From contig NZ_CP187970.1 of the NCBI RefSeq assembly GCF_049942825.1, forward strand, positions 2,666,001 through 2,730,000: 64,000 bases of DNA, read 5' to 3'. Below the pieces are notes generated by a model, which did no database searches, was not told the DNA's origin, and saw only the letters and a program-made list of their open reading frames with translations. Positions 17,206-25,904 of this stretch are shown piece by piece. The first letter of the stretch is position 1. Each line of letters begins with the position of its first letter. The position numbers and the translations under genes were made by a program. The stretch is from Paenibacillus_G sp049942825 (GTDB lineage: Bacteria > Bacillota > Bacilli > Paenibacillales > NBRC-103111).

Positions 17206-18460
17206 ATGAAGTATGATACCAGTTCATTTCCAAGAGTACCGGTCTTCTGTATTGATTCAAAGAGTTTTTATGCCAGCGTTGAATGTATCCGGAGGGGATT
17301 ACCGCCGCTTGAAACATTTCTGGTGGTCATCGGAGATGCCAGTCGAAGTGGGTCGGTTGTGTTAGCTGCCAGTCCACCAATGAAAAAAAATTTCGGGATA
17401 AAGACGGGATCTCGATATTATGAAGTACCCAGGGATCCCAGAATTCATGTCGTTGAAGCAAGCATGTCTACGTACCTTGAGTTCTCCATCAGCTTGCCCC
17501 GCCTGAATGTGTGTACCAGTACAGCGTTGATGAGAGCTTTTTTTGCTACGATTCAGGTATGTATGGAACCAATCTTCAGGCGGCAAGAATGATACAAGAT
17601 CGCATCGCAGTAGAGCTTGGTGGGTTGGTCGTAGCGGTCGGAGTCGGCGAAAATTATTTTCAAGCGAAGGTCTGTCTCGACGTATTGGCTAAGAATAATT
17701 CGGAGACAGGATTTTTAGCAGAAGTGTCATATCATGATTTTGCAGAGAAGCTCTGGGGCACCCCGCTCCGTAGCGTCTGGGGAATTGGCTCCCGTATGGA
17801 GCGTAATCTGAACTGCATGGGCGCCTACAACCTGGGAGATCTGGCCAGAATGCCTGTCGAGAGGCTTCGTAAACGGTTTGGTATTATGGGAGATCAACTC
17901 CACAATCACGCACACGGTATCGATCTGAGTGACCCGTATCATCGGCCACAGCTGCATCGCAATGAGTTGGTACAAAAGGCGTAGGATCAGGAATCACCCT
18001 AATGCGAGATTACATGGGGGATGAAGTGCTTACGGTGATCTTTGACCAGATCGAGGAGGTCACACGGCGTATGCGGAACGTGAAGATGGCCGGCCGGACG
18101 ATTTCCCTTGGCATCGGGTATAGCCAGGATGAAGGGGGAGGGGGATTCAGCCGCGCCCGCACGATCGATGTAGCCACGAATGTCACGGCGAAGATTTATG
18201 AGGTTTGCAAAGATATCTTCAAACAGAATTACCACGGCCGGTCCGTTCGTAACGTACATGTGTCGTTGACCAACCTGCAGGATGACACAACTGTTCAGCT
18301 GGATTTGTTCGAGGATAACAGCAAGGAGCGGGAGATCGGTTATGTTATGGACTCGATAAGGAATCGATTTGGCACGCGAGCCATTTTCCGGGCACGCAGC
18401 TTGAATCCTGAGGCAACGAGTCTGAAGAGATCTGGTCTAATTGGAGGTCATAAAGCATGA
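17206..18460 (+). pseudogene. UvrX-like Y-family DNA polymerase, broken in two places
   Basis: The pieces together cover a translesion polymerase of the UvrX/YqjW type. The first frame has the N-terminal metal site FCIDSKSFYASVEC and runs to YLEFSIS; then bases are missing and a second frame resumes at APPECVYQYSVDESFF, which carries the catalytic DE pair. The second frame stops at TAG (17982-17984), and a third frame continues with GSGITLMRDYMGDEVLTVIF to 18460; here a single-base change at the AAAA run in caaaagg would restore reading. The domain order finger-palm-thumb-little finger is otherwise complete. Such genes are SOS-regulated and typical of prophages and plasmids. It overlaps the YolD gene by 4 bp. 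Confidence 0.85.
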
Positions 18461-18786
18461 TACGAGACCGTGGACGCATCAAGTGGGCTGGATTCTATAT
18501 GCCCGAGCAGAAGAAAATGCTTGCGAAGATGTACGAGTCGCATAACGACGTGAAACAGCCGGTGCTGGATGAACAAAGATTTGAGGAATTCGATGAAAAG
18601 CTGGCTGAAGCGCAGGAGAACGGCAGGGAGCTGCGTATATCATATTATGAGAGCAAGCGAATCCGCACGGCCGCGGGGCATATTGATAAGATAGACCCAA
18701 TGACCAGGATGATTGTTCTGGTTACAGAAGACCGAGGCCTCATGCGGATCCACTTCTCCTCTATTACGAATATTGAACTTACATAA
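18457..18786 (+). CDS. YolD-like protein
   Basis: A 109-residue protein of the YolD-like family, overlapping the end of the UvrX-like gene by ATGA. It begins MIRDRGRIKWAGFYMPEQ, contains a long helical middle (FDEKLAEAQENGRELRISYY) and a beta-rich end (GHIDKIDPMTRMIVLVTEDR). In Bacillota the YolD and UvrX/YqjW genes are paired and SOS-controlled, YolD being a presumed accessory of the polymerase. Here the partner is broken, so this gene is probably without its function. Confidence 0.88.
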   Translation: MIRDRGRIKWAGFYMPEQKKMLAKMYESHNDVKQPVLDEQRFEEFDEKLAEAQENGRELRISYYESKRIRTAAGHIDKIDPMTRMIVLVTEDRGLMRIHFSSITNIELT

Positions 18787-18796
18787 TGCACGGGGG

Positions 18797-18829
18797 GCAC
18801 TTTTTCTTTAGTGGGAAGAGTGCTTTTTG
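18797..18829 (+). terminator. Likely intrinsic terminator after the polymerase/YolD pair
   Basis: GCACTTTTTC can pair with GGGAAGAGTGC, followed by TTTTTG. Confidence 0.5.
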
Positions 18830-18928
18830 TTGAAAAAAGACTCAGCTATAAGAAGTATCAATCTATAGCCGTTATCAATGGGTCCTAAGCTGTACATGTT
18901 ATAATTGTGGTAGGATTTCTGAATTTTA

Positions 18929-19183
18929 ATGATGAATAATAGGGATGGAGCCAAAAGAACAATGAAGATGCTGCATTTATTTCTCATGTCTTTGTACTCC
19001 GAGCGAGTTATAAACGACATGGATAACCTGCAGCCGAAGGGCGTGGACTACACGATGATCTTGCCGGCGGACCGGTATCGAGAGACGGTGAAGCATAATC
19101 GGAAAGCTGTTGCTGAAGGTGAATCCGTTGCGTGTACTACGATTGATCGGGAAGGAGCGGAGAAAACCGGAAAGAATCGCTGA
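18929..19183 (+). CDS. Doubtful small ORF
   Basis: Up to 84 residues; an internal ATG (19019) would give MDNLQPKGVDYTMILPADRY and a charged tail. No good ribosome site and no family recognised. It may be a fragment of mobile DNA next to the IS256 element. The region 19184-19400 holds nothing I can support. Confidence 0.25.
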   Translation: MMNNRDGAKRTMKMLHLFLMSLYSERVINDMDNLQPKGVDYTMILPADRYRETVKHNRKAVAEGESVACTTIDREGAEKTGKNR

Positions 19184-19400
19184 AAGGTATTCCACGAAGA
19201 AAGGCTACGATCGGGAAGAGCGGCCTATGATGTGCGCCGAGGGTGGAGTGGGGTCGAGTGTTGAATATATACCTAATGCAGATAATCGGGGTGCAGGATC
19301 ATGGATCGGCAACCAGCTAGAACGCTTCTCGGACGGACATAAAGAAAATCGCCCTCCACCTTGCCAAGAAGGCAAAGTAGAGGGGATTGCAGTTAATAAC

Positions 19401-20891
19401 GAGTCTGTCTAGAATTTTGTGTAACCTTTTAACGCCGATTCTAGTTAAGGGTTGTTCCGCAGCTTGACTTAGAGCCTCTGTGGGCATGGAATATCGCGAG
19501 TGGCCGAGTTGGCTGGAAGCCTCCTCGCGCCGGCGATCAGCCTACCATGCCCACCTCTCCAAGTAAAGCTGCTTTTAGCGTACTTGGACACGCTCGGGGT
19601 AGTACACGGTCAATTGCAGCAAAATCTGCCCCCAATTCTGCATGCGGCCGGTCCACTTTTTCAGTACATCCATGGTGGAGAGATACAGCATCTTCAGCAA
19701 CGATTCGTCGGTGGGAAAGGTGCTTTTTCCTTTGGTCACTTTGCGCAGCTGCCGGTGATAACTCTCAATCATGTTTGTGGTGTAAATCAGCCTTCGCAGT
19801 TCGGCTGGATACCTAAAGAAGGTCGTAAGCTCATCCCAGTTCTGCCGCCAGGACTTCACAATAAGCGGATATTTCTCGCCCCACGTTTCCTCAAATTTGT
19901 CCATCTCCAGCTGCGCGGCTTCCTCGGTCGGTGCTTTGTAGATCGGCTTGAGGTCTGCTGTAACCTTCTTTACGTCTTTGTAGGAAACGTAGCGAATAGA
20001 GTTACGGATCTGGTGAATGATACACTTTTGGATCTCCGTTTGCGGGAAACTGGCGGCTATGGCTTGAGAAAATCCCGACAGATTGTCGACACAAGTGATA
20101 AGTATATCTTGAACCCCACGGTTTTTAAGCTCATTTAGCACACTGAGCCAAAACTTCGCGGTTTCGTTCTCGCCAATCCAGATGCCAAGCACGTCTTTGT
20201 TTCCGTCCAGATCAATGCCAATGACCATATAGGCCGCTTTGTTCACAATATGCCCGTCCTGCTTGACTTTAAAATGAATGGCGTCCAAAAAGACAACCGT
20301 ATAGACGCTTTGCAGCGGCCTGTTTTGCCACTCCTTGATTAGGGGAACAATTTTATTGGTGACATTGGAGATGAGGGTGGGAGAGACTTCAACGCCATAC
20401 AGATGCTCCAGGTGATCCTGGATGTCCCTTGTACTTACTCCCTTGGCATACAGGGCAATGATTTGATCCTCGATGCCGGTAACGTTTGTTTGATGCTTCG
20501 TGACCACAATGGGGTTAAACTCTCCAAGCCGGTCACGGGGCACCTGAATCTCCACATCGCCGTATTCCGAGGTCACCGTTTTCTTGGTATAGCCATTGCG
20601 GCTGTTCTGGGTCTGTTTGTTCTTCACGTCGTGCCTGTCATAGCCGAGCTGCGTATCCAGTTCAGCTTCCAATGCTTCCTGAAGTACATCTTTGAACAAT
20701 TCTTTTAAGGTGATCTGGATTTGCTCAGGGGAAGTGAAATTGTGTTCTTTTACAAAAGAACGCAGATCTTGCTTGGTCCAAAACTTACTTTGAGTCATGT
20801 GCAGTTCCTCCGGTCCGGTTGGTTTATATGGAATTCAGTATTTCCATTTTTTCTCCGGTTTAAGAGGTTACACATTTTATTTTACAGACCC
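19401..20891 (-). mobile_element. IS256-family element, copy B (complete)
   Basis: Terminal inverted repeats match those of copy A (GAGTCTGTC at 19401; ACAGACCC ending at 20891), total 1491 bp, with an intact transposase on the minus strand. It lies in opposite orientation to copy A, 10.9 kb away. The flanks (taataac left, gctgccg right) show no clear target duplication, which suggests rearrangement after insertion. Confidence 0.92.
19575..20798 (-). CDS. IS256-family (mutator-type) transposase, intact
   Basis: A 407-residue transposase, normal for the family, preceded by CCGGAGGAA. The N-terminal third carries DNA-binding helices (MTQSKFWTKQDLRSFVKEHN), then LGYDRHDVKNKQTQNSRNGY and an HTH-like STRDIQDHLEHLYGVEVSP. 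DDE catalytic residues fall in VFLDAIHFKVKQDG, in ITCVDNLSGF and in the C-terminal NMIESYHRQLRK region (E). It is the only intact IS256 transposase in the window and could mobilise copy A as well. Copy C is a more divergent relative. Confidence 0.95.
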   Translation of the reverse strand: MTQSKFWTKQDLRSFVKEHNFTSPEQIQITLKELFKDVLQEALEAELDTQLGYDRHDVKNKQTQNSRNGYTKKTVTSEYGDVEIQVPRDRLGEFNPIVVTKHQTNVTGIEDQIIALYAKGVSTRDIQDHLEHLYGVEVSPTLISNVTNKIVPLIKEWQNRPLQSVYTVVFLDAIHFKVKQDGHIVNKAAYMVIGIDLDGNKDVLGIWIGENETAKFWLSVLNELKNRGVQDILITCVDNLSGFSQAIAASFPQTEIQKCIIHQIRNSIRYVSYKDVKKVTADLKPIYKAPTEEAAQLEMDKFEETWGEKYPLIVKSWRQNWDELTTFFRYPAELRRLIYTTNMIESYHRQLRKVTKGKSTFPTDESLLKMLYLSTMDVLKKWTGRMQNWGQILLQLTVYYPERVQVR

Positions 20892-21071
20892 GCTGCCGGC
20901 CCAGATCGGCAGCTTCATTACGTTAACGGGGCAGTTTAGTTGAACACGAACAATTTCGTCGTAATTTGCGAAAAATATAATCTTCTCTTGCCTCAAAGTT
21001 TCTTATTAACGAATACAAACTAATGCCAGAAGCTAATACTAGTAAAAAAATTCCTTTTTGTGGAGATGCTT

Positions 21072-21611
21072 ATGTTAACCATCGTACGCCCCTACATGCC
21101 ATTAATCCTTTCAATAGTATGGCTAATTGCAGCATGGCGTTTTGGGGACTGGAGAAACTGGAGGAAATATTACCCATCCACCCTTTTCACAGTCGTTGTA
21201 AGTTTAGTGATTTTTACTCTACAGCATAATCATCCATTATGGAAATTTCACGGCGCATTCCTCTTTCCAAATCGTACATTACATGAACATCGGATAAATT
21301 TTTCTGTTTTACCTCCTATTTGCTTACTTTTTCTTACTTTTTATCGTTATAGATCAGGGTTTATTCAACAGTTTCTGTACATCACATTCTGGGTTGTTAT
21401 CTTGTCATTGACAGAAGCTTTCGTTGGTTTTGCAAAATTCTTGACCTATCACAATGGGTGGAGCATTTGGTGGTCAGTTGCGTTTTGGTATTTGGCTCTT
21501 TCTGTTATACGTCTCCATTATTCGAAACCTCTTTTGGCATCGTTAGTGAGCCTTGGATTAATAATTTTTGGATTAGTTTACTTTAAAATTCCAATTAGTA
21601 AACTAGATTAA
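21072..21611 (+). CDS. CBO0543-like multi-span membrane protein
   Basis: About 179 residues from an ATG 7 bp after GTGGAG (in-frame GTG and ATG starts lie 12 and 6 bp upstream). Six hydrophobic helices are visible, for example PLILSIVWLIAAWRFG, YYPSTLFTVVVSLVIFTLQ and LLASLVSLGLIIFGLVYFK. Signature-like patches are GDWRNWRKYYPSTL, EHRINFSVLPP and FAKFLTYHNGWSIWWSV. I think this is the CBO0543 family of Bacillota, whose role is unknown. The gene is AT-rich relative to its surroundings and follows IS256 copy B. Confidence 0.65.
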   Translation: MLTIVRPYMPLILSIVWLIAAWRFGDWRNWRKYYPSTLFTVVVSLVIFTLQHNHPLWKFHGAFLFPNRTLHEHRINFSVLPPICLLFLTFYRYRSGFIQQFLYITFWVVILSLTEAFVGFAKFLTYHNGWSIWWSVAFWYLALSVIRLHYSKPLLASLVSLGLIIFGLVYFKIPISKLD

Positions 21612-21689
21612 TTTGAAATTCAATACAGACACTTGTTCATTACCATGAAAGAACGGATTAACTTCCTTACTCTGTGGTGCAGCGCAGGA

Positions 21690-22180
21690 GATGCATTGAT
21701 GGATGATGGCGGAATTCGATGAATGGGCAGAGGATGCAAAGTCACAAATCAAAGCATCAGACCGAATCGATCCGTCCAGACTCGTAAGTATTATTCGCAG
21801 TTAATCCAATTAAACACGAGTATGCAGACAAACTCCCTCATCTGCGCGTTGCTGCACAGGAGCATTGTAAGGCTTTCTTATTCCAAAGGCGGAGAAGCGA
21901 TCCACCGCGGCTTTTACTGTCCAGCCCTGTATAGGAGCTAATTATTGGCGGATTGAAAAGAGGCAGGCTGTACAAAAAGAAGGTACCCGAACTGGGGGGT
22001 TACTCGTACGAATACGGGTTTGATCAAGACGGAAAGCTGCTCCGAGTAAAACGCGTACATGAGTTTAGGTTTGACGAAGAGTATTTGGTATACATCGGAG
22101 ATGTGGAATATGGCCTGCAATTTAATAATGTCGGCGAACTGGATGGGTGTCTAGGTGTACGTACGAGAATGGGCAATTAA
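21690..22180 (+). pseudogene. Decayed gene of unknown function, reading hops between frames
   Basis: Coding-like stretches appear in successive frames: MAEFDEWAEDAKSQIKASDR, then HEYADKLPHLRVAAQEHCKA, then RLYKKKVPELGGYSYEYGFD up to a stop at 22180. No frame is open throughout. The last piece (from a possible TTG at 21953, about 75 residues, beta-rich) could still be translated. Family not recognised. Confidence 0.4.
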
Positions 22181-22323
22181 TGAGATACGAACAATGTCAT
22201 TGCGGGATAGAGAAATTGAGGGGAGGCTCAGCACTTCTGCGGCAGAGCTTCCGAAGAGAGGGCAAGCCAAGCTAGTATAAAATAACCACTTCAAACGCCT
22301 GCCGGTTTCTCCGATATACATTT

Positions 22324-22346
22324 ATAGGTAAAGTAAATTTACCTAT
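22324..22346. promoter_or_regulatory. Perfect palindrome, probable operator
   Basis: ATAGGTAAA and TTTACCTAT (9-bp arms, 5-bp centre) lie directly before a ribosome site (GGAGGAG) and a short ATG frame. The symmetry fits a TetR- or MarR-type operator or a small hairpin. The downstream gene is now only a fragment. Confidence 0.5.
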
Positions 22347-22419
22347 CGGAGGAGTGTACAGTTATGGGTGGGCAGACACGCTCGGACTGAATCGCAGGAG
22401 GGTTATGGACTGCACTGCA

Positions 22420-22812
22420 GTTGCAGGAGCAGGCCGCTTATTTGTTGTCATCCCACAACACGTCCCGTGAACTGCTTGAGCTCCGGGAAGCCTGACGGAT
22501 GCCGATTTTTTCTCCGCCAACAATCCGCTCTATACGCGGGGCAATGATACACTGGTGAAGAGCTTTCAGGGCTCCAGAGGGAGCAAGTCGTTTTTGGTGA
22601 TCGATGCCAAGGGGACGATTGTGGCAGGAACAAATCAAGAGAATATTGGACAATCGCGAGCGGACCGCGAGTATTTCACCGAAGCAATGAAGGGCAGTTC
22701 GTTTATCAGTGATGCGATCATTTCCAAAAGTGACGGAAGCGTGCTGCTTGCCTTCTCGCAGCCGATAGACAAGGTTACTGTATTATTTAAAGCACTGCAA
22801 AGAACTACTTAA
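22420..22812 (+). pseudogene. Sensor-domain fragment of a second chemoreceptor (Cache type)
   Basis: The last frame reads ADFFSANNPLYTRGNDTLVK, then FLVIDAKGTIVAGTNQENIG and DREYFTEAMKGSSFISDAII, the outer half of a double-Cache ligand domain as found in chemoreceptors. Just upstream another frame holds QAAYLLSSHNTSRELLELRE before a stop, consistent with the preceding helix. The membrane and signalling parts are missing; the intact chemoreceptor gene begins 17 bp after this fragment ends. Confidence 0.65.
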
Positions 22813-22829
22813 ATCTATGAGGTGAGTCT

Positions 22830-24515
22830 ATGGGAAAACAGCTATCCACCAAATCTAGCAAACTGAAAAATAAAGTCGTTGTCATAACGCTGATTATGCT
22901 GCTCATTCTGCTATCCGCCACTACGGGTGCAACTATCTATTCGATCAATAACAACATGAACAAGGTGCTGATCAGCAAGGCTGTAGACTTGGACAAGGAA
23001 ATCGCCGCGCAGGCCGAGCTCATTTTGCAAGGCGGGACCGATCCCGCGAAAAATCTGCAGGCTTTTGTGGAAGATAAGGTTAAGCAAGCCAACTTGGCTT
23101 ATGCCGTTGTCATTGACACGAATGTGACGGCAATCGCACATAGCGATTCTCAGAAAATCGGCAAAGTATATAAGGACGATGCCTATACACTTGACGGAGC
23201 CAAGAACGGGGCCGTGAAAACGAGTAAATTTTACGCAGACGTTCAAAAAGTGTGGACTTATGACATTATGACGCCAATATATAAGGACGGTACTCTTTAT
23301 GGCGCTATGGACATCGGCATCCCCGTAAACGGAATTAGCCAAACGATTAACAATATCTTAATGTACCAAGGCATCATATCGGTTATCGGTCTCGTAGCGT
23401 TTATTATTACGATGTTGTTGATTTACGAAAGAACGTTTAGTCCGCTCGACAATTTGGTCGTATTGATTCGCAAAACGAGCACGTTAGACCTTAAATATGA
23501 CGCTACTTTCGAAAAACTGGCGAAGCGTTCCGACGAAATCGGCAGAATCACGCTGGCGATCGGCACAATGCGAAACTCGCTTAGAGAGATTTTCAACTCA
23601 ATCAATCAAGCTTCCAATGATATTGGCAGTGCTTCCGACAAGTTGAATCATGTATCGAAAAACAACATGGCCGCGACTTCGGAGCTGGACCAGTCGATCT
23701 ATAATATTGCGAAAGCCAGCGAAGAACAGGCTTATGAAACGGAGCGCGGCTCCGATCAAGTGACGGATCTGGCTCTCGGCATGGGTAATATTTTAAGCAG
23801 AACGTCGGAGATCGGCTCTATGGTCCATCGAACAAATGAGTTAAGCCATAACGGTCTTTCGATCATTAACGATCTCACCGCTTCCTCTGAAGAAAACAAG
23901 CGTGCTTCGAGAAATGTTGAGAGTATTGTCGTTGAAATGGACCGCAGCTCAACCGAAATCAACAGCATCGTCAACACCATTCATCAGATCGCCAATCAAA
24001 CGAATTTACTGGCGCTAAACGCATCCATCGAATCGGCAAGAGCCGGAGAAGCAGGTAGAGGCTTCGCTGTCGTCGCGGGGGAGATTCGCAAGCTGGCCGA
24101 GCAAACTGCCAAATCGACGGAGGAAATTCAGCACAAGGTCGATACGATTCGCAGCAAGTCGGAAATGGCCGTAACCGAGATGAAATTCAATTTGCGCATC
24201 GTCGAAGAGAATGACCGGAATGTTAGCAGCACCCGGGATATTTTCGTACACATTTCGGATAATTTAGCTACGCTTACTAGAAAGGTCGAGGATATTCTCG
24301 CGAACAGCAAGACCGTTCAAGCCAACAACGAGAGTTTGGTCGATTTCATTCAGAGCATTTCAGCCACTTCTGAAGAAACGGCCGCCAGCGCTCAGGAAAT
24401 GACGAATATGGCCAAAGGTTATTTGACCAGCATCGAAGTACTTGCCCAGCAGGCGAAAGATCTTAGTGAGCTTTCCGATACATTAAACAAATATATGCGT
24501 ATGTTCGAAATGTAA
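22830..24515 (+). CDS. Methyl-accepting chemotaxis protein (single-Cache-like sensor)
   Basis: A 561-residue chemoreceptor preceded by GAGGTGA. TM1 is about residues 14-36; an extracellular sensor of about 150 residues (AYAVVIDTNVTAIAHSDSQK, then VWTYDIMTPIYKDGTLYGAM) looks like an sCache/PAS-like fold; TM2 (GIISVIGLVAFIITMLLIYE) leads to HAMP and the coiled coil. The conserved tip is IHQIANQTNLLALNASIESA, then RAGEAGRGFAVVAGEIRKLA. No C-terminal CheR-binding pentapeptide. A fragment of another receptor sits immediately upstream, so this locus has been a site of receptor duplication or exchange. Confidence 0.93.
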   Translation: MGKQLSTKSSKLKNKVVVITLIMLLILLSATTGATIYSINNNMNKVLISKAVDLDKEIAAQAELILQGGTDPAKNLQAFVEDKVKQANLAYAVVIDTNVTAIAHSDSQKIGKVYKDDAYTLDGAKNGAVKTSKFYADVQKVWTYDIMTPIYKDGTLYGAMDIGIPVNGISQTINNILMYQGIISVIGLVAFIITMLLIYERTFSPLDNLVVLIRKTSTLDLKYDATFEKLAKRSDEIGRITLAIGTMRNSLREIFNSINQASNDIGSASDKLNHVSKNNMAATSELDQSIYNIAKASEEQAYETERGSDQVTDLALGMGNILSRTSEIGSMVHRTNELSHNGLSIINDLTASSEENKRASRNVESIVVEMDRSSTEINSIVNTIHQIANQTNLLALNASIESARAGEAGRGFAVVAGEIRKLAEQTAKSTEEIQHKVDTIRSKSEMAVTEMKFNLRIVEENDRNVSSTRDIFVHISDNLATLTRKVEDILANSKTVQANNESLVDFIQSISATSEETAASAQEMTNMAKGYLTSIEVLAQQAKDLSELSDTLNKYMRMFEM

Positions 24516-24555
24516 AAAAAGCACCTATGCGGAGTGGAATTGTCCGAATAGGTGC
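24514..24555. terminator. Bidirectional terminator-like hairpin
   Basis: GCACCTATgCGGA pairs with TCCGaATAGGTGC. Downstream on the + strand the T-run is weak; on the minus strand it is followed by seven T, so it works best for minus-strand transcription while closing the chemoreceptor gene on the + strand. Confidence 0.7.
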
Positions 24556-24597
24556 ATCTTCTATAGACAATGCGAACAGTTCGTGGCTTGCTTGCCA

Positions 24598-25437
24598 GGT
24601 CTGTCAAATATTTTGTGTAAACTCAAATATGGAACCGCACGTTTGGAAATACAACAAGCCAAATTCTGAGTAGATCTAACCCCTTATTTTGTGTGTGTGG
24701 GGGGAGCTAGCGCAGGCGCTGTTCAATGCGCTCCGGGTACAGTATGGATAATTGAAGAAGGATTTGTCCCCAATTTTGTACCCTTCCTGTCCACTTGCGT
24801 GTAACATCCATCGTGGCCAAATACAGCATCTTCAAAAGAGCTTCATCGCTTGGGAAGATGCTCTTTCCCTTTGTTACCTTGCGCAGTTGCTCTCAATCAT
24901 ATACGTCGTATAGATGAGCTTTCGAAGTTCGGGTGGATATTTAAAGAATATTGTCAGCTCGTCCCAACTGGTTCTCCATGATTGAATAATGAGTGGATAC
25001 TTGCTTTCCCACGCTTCCTCAAACCGTTTAAGTTCAAACTCAGCAGCTTCCACTGTTGCCGCTTTGTACACGGGCTTTAGGTCTGCCGTTACTTTTTTCA
25101 GGTCCTTGTAGGAGACTTACCGTGTGGAGTTTCGGATTTGATGAATAATACACATTTGAATCTCTGTCTTCGGATAACATGCGGATATCGCTTGGCTGAA
25201 GCCGCTGAGGTTATCCACACACGTGATCAGGATATCTTGGACGCCACGGTTTTTGAGTTCACTCAGGACACTGAGCCAGAACTTCTCACCGATCCACATG
25301 CCCAGTACGTCCTTGTTACCGTCCAGATCGATGCCAATCACCATATATGCTGTCTTGTTGATCATCGCGCCGTCCTGCTTGACTTTGAAATGAATGGCAT
25401 CCAGAAATACAACGGCATACACGCTTTGCAGCGGCCG
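24598..25437 (-). mobile_element. IS256-family element, copy C (decayed, one end lost)
   Basis: The terminal repeat GGTCTGTCAAATATTTTGTGTAA is recognisable at 24598 onward, but the other end is missing: similarity to the transposase stops at about 25437. It is a clearly diverged relative of copies A and B. A GTGTGTGTGG stretch lies at 24691-24700 inside it. Confidence 0.8.
24707..25437 (-). pseudogene. Transposase remnant of IS256 copy C
   Basis: On the minus strand, RRPLQSVYAVVFLDAIHFKV, then DNLSGFSQAISACYPKTEIQ, then VEAAEFELKRFEEAWESKYP and a C-terminus IEQRLR before TAG at 24707. The N-terminal 130-140 residues are lost. A deletion of about 10 bp near 24880 removes the codons for YHR and shifts the frame; another break is near 25117. 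Inactive. Confidence 0.85.
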
Positions 25438-25556
25438 GCGGAACATGCCGGCGGTATCCTGAATGTGCCCCGGGCCCCTCCCAGGTATGTCTGCAGCAAA
25501 ACAGAAGAAAGGGGGCAGAGGGTTATGAGAAGGGCCCAAGGGATCAGTTTTTTCAT
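25438..25556 (-). pseudogene. Signal-peptide start of a secreted protein, cut off by IS256 copy C
   Basis: An ATG at 25556 (minus strand) has GGAAGG 10 bp upstream and encodes MKKLIPWALLITLCPLSSVL followed by a short stretch before the frame enters transposase sequence at about 25437. This looks like the true start of an exported protein gene whose body was lost when the element arrived or was rearranged. Its family cannot be told. Confidence 0.5.
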
Positions 25557-25679
25557 GGTGGTGTGTCCTTCCGGCGTAAGATTTTCTATACATCTATGAT
25601 ACCATACAACAAATGGAGAATTGCGTCTGAAGGACCCTAATTGACAAATATCGGTATAGATTCTTTATCGAACAATGAG

Positions 25680-25685
25680 TATAAT
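25680..25685 (+). promoter_or_regulatory. Candidate -10 element TATAAT of the structured leader
   Basis: A perfect TATAAT lies 56 bp before the structured RNA. A perfect TTGACA is at 25641 but too far (33 bp) to be its partner; the nearer -35 region is poor. The intergenic stretch 25557-25735 holds no gene. Confidence 0.4.
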
Positions 25686-25735
25686 GTGTTTATCTATTTC
25701 TTATGTTGATTGCCCCTGCCAGGTTTTAAAAAGCT

Positions 25736-25881
25736 CAGCTCAAATCGAGCGTTCAAGGCACATGCCTATTTCAGCATGTGTGAATGCCCTTCCGAGGGAT
25801 TGAACATTCGATTTGGGCTTTTTTCTTTGCCCAAATCGAATAAGAGGTGCAGCCAGTGGCTCCGTGTTTGCCACGAGGGCT
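25736..25881 (+). ncRNA. Predicted structured leader RNA with branched terminator and alternative pairing
   Basis: Segment S1 (25736-25756, AGCTCAAATCGA then gCGTTCAA) can pair with S2 (25800-25819, TTGAACa then TTCGATTTGGGCT), enclosing two hairpins: CACATGC/GCATGTG (25759-25780) and CCCT-TCCG-AGGG (25787... to 25798). S2 is followed at once by TTTTTTC, so S1:S2 is a branched intrinsic terminator. S2 can instead pair perfectly over 13 bp with S3 (25806-25818 with 25829-25841, GCCCAAATCGAAT). A further hairpin (AGCC-GTGGC with GCCAC-GGCT, 25851-25881) ends 9 bp before the ribosome site of the next gene. This is what a cis-regulatory or stand-alone RNA could look like; it fits no riboswitch class I know. 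Confidence 0.55.
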
Positions 25882-25904
25882 CACCCGACAAAAGGAGTTA
25901 GTGT

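Noticed and set aside
8505..19410. Shared TTATTAA next to both IS256 3' ends as a target duplication
   Set aside because: Both occurrences flank the same end of the element, so they cannot be the two sides of one duplication; probably chance in AT-rich DNA.
24829..25600. Plus-strand ORF across IS256 copy C (25138-25599)
   Set aside because: It is antisense to transposase sequence, as is the plus-strand ORF at 19500-20138 within copy B.
25641..25685. TTGACA and TATAAT as one sigma-A promoter
   Set aside because: Spacing is 33 bp instead of about 17, so they cannot work as a pair; only the -10 was kept as a weak candidate.
25829..25841. S2:S3 palindrome as a classical terminator
   Set aside because: No T-run follows S3 on the plus strand; the U-run is in the loop, so only S1:S2 fits a terminator.
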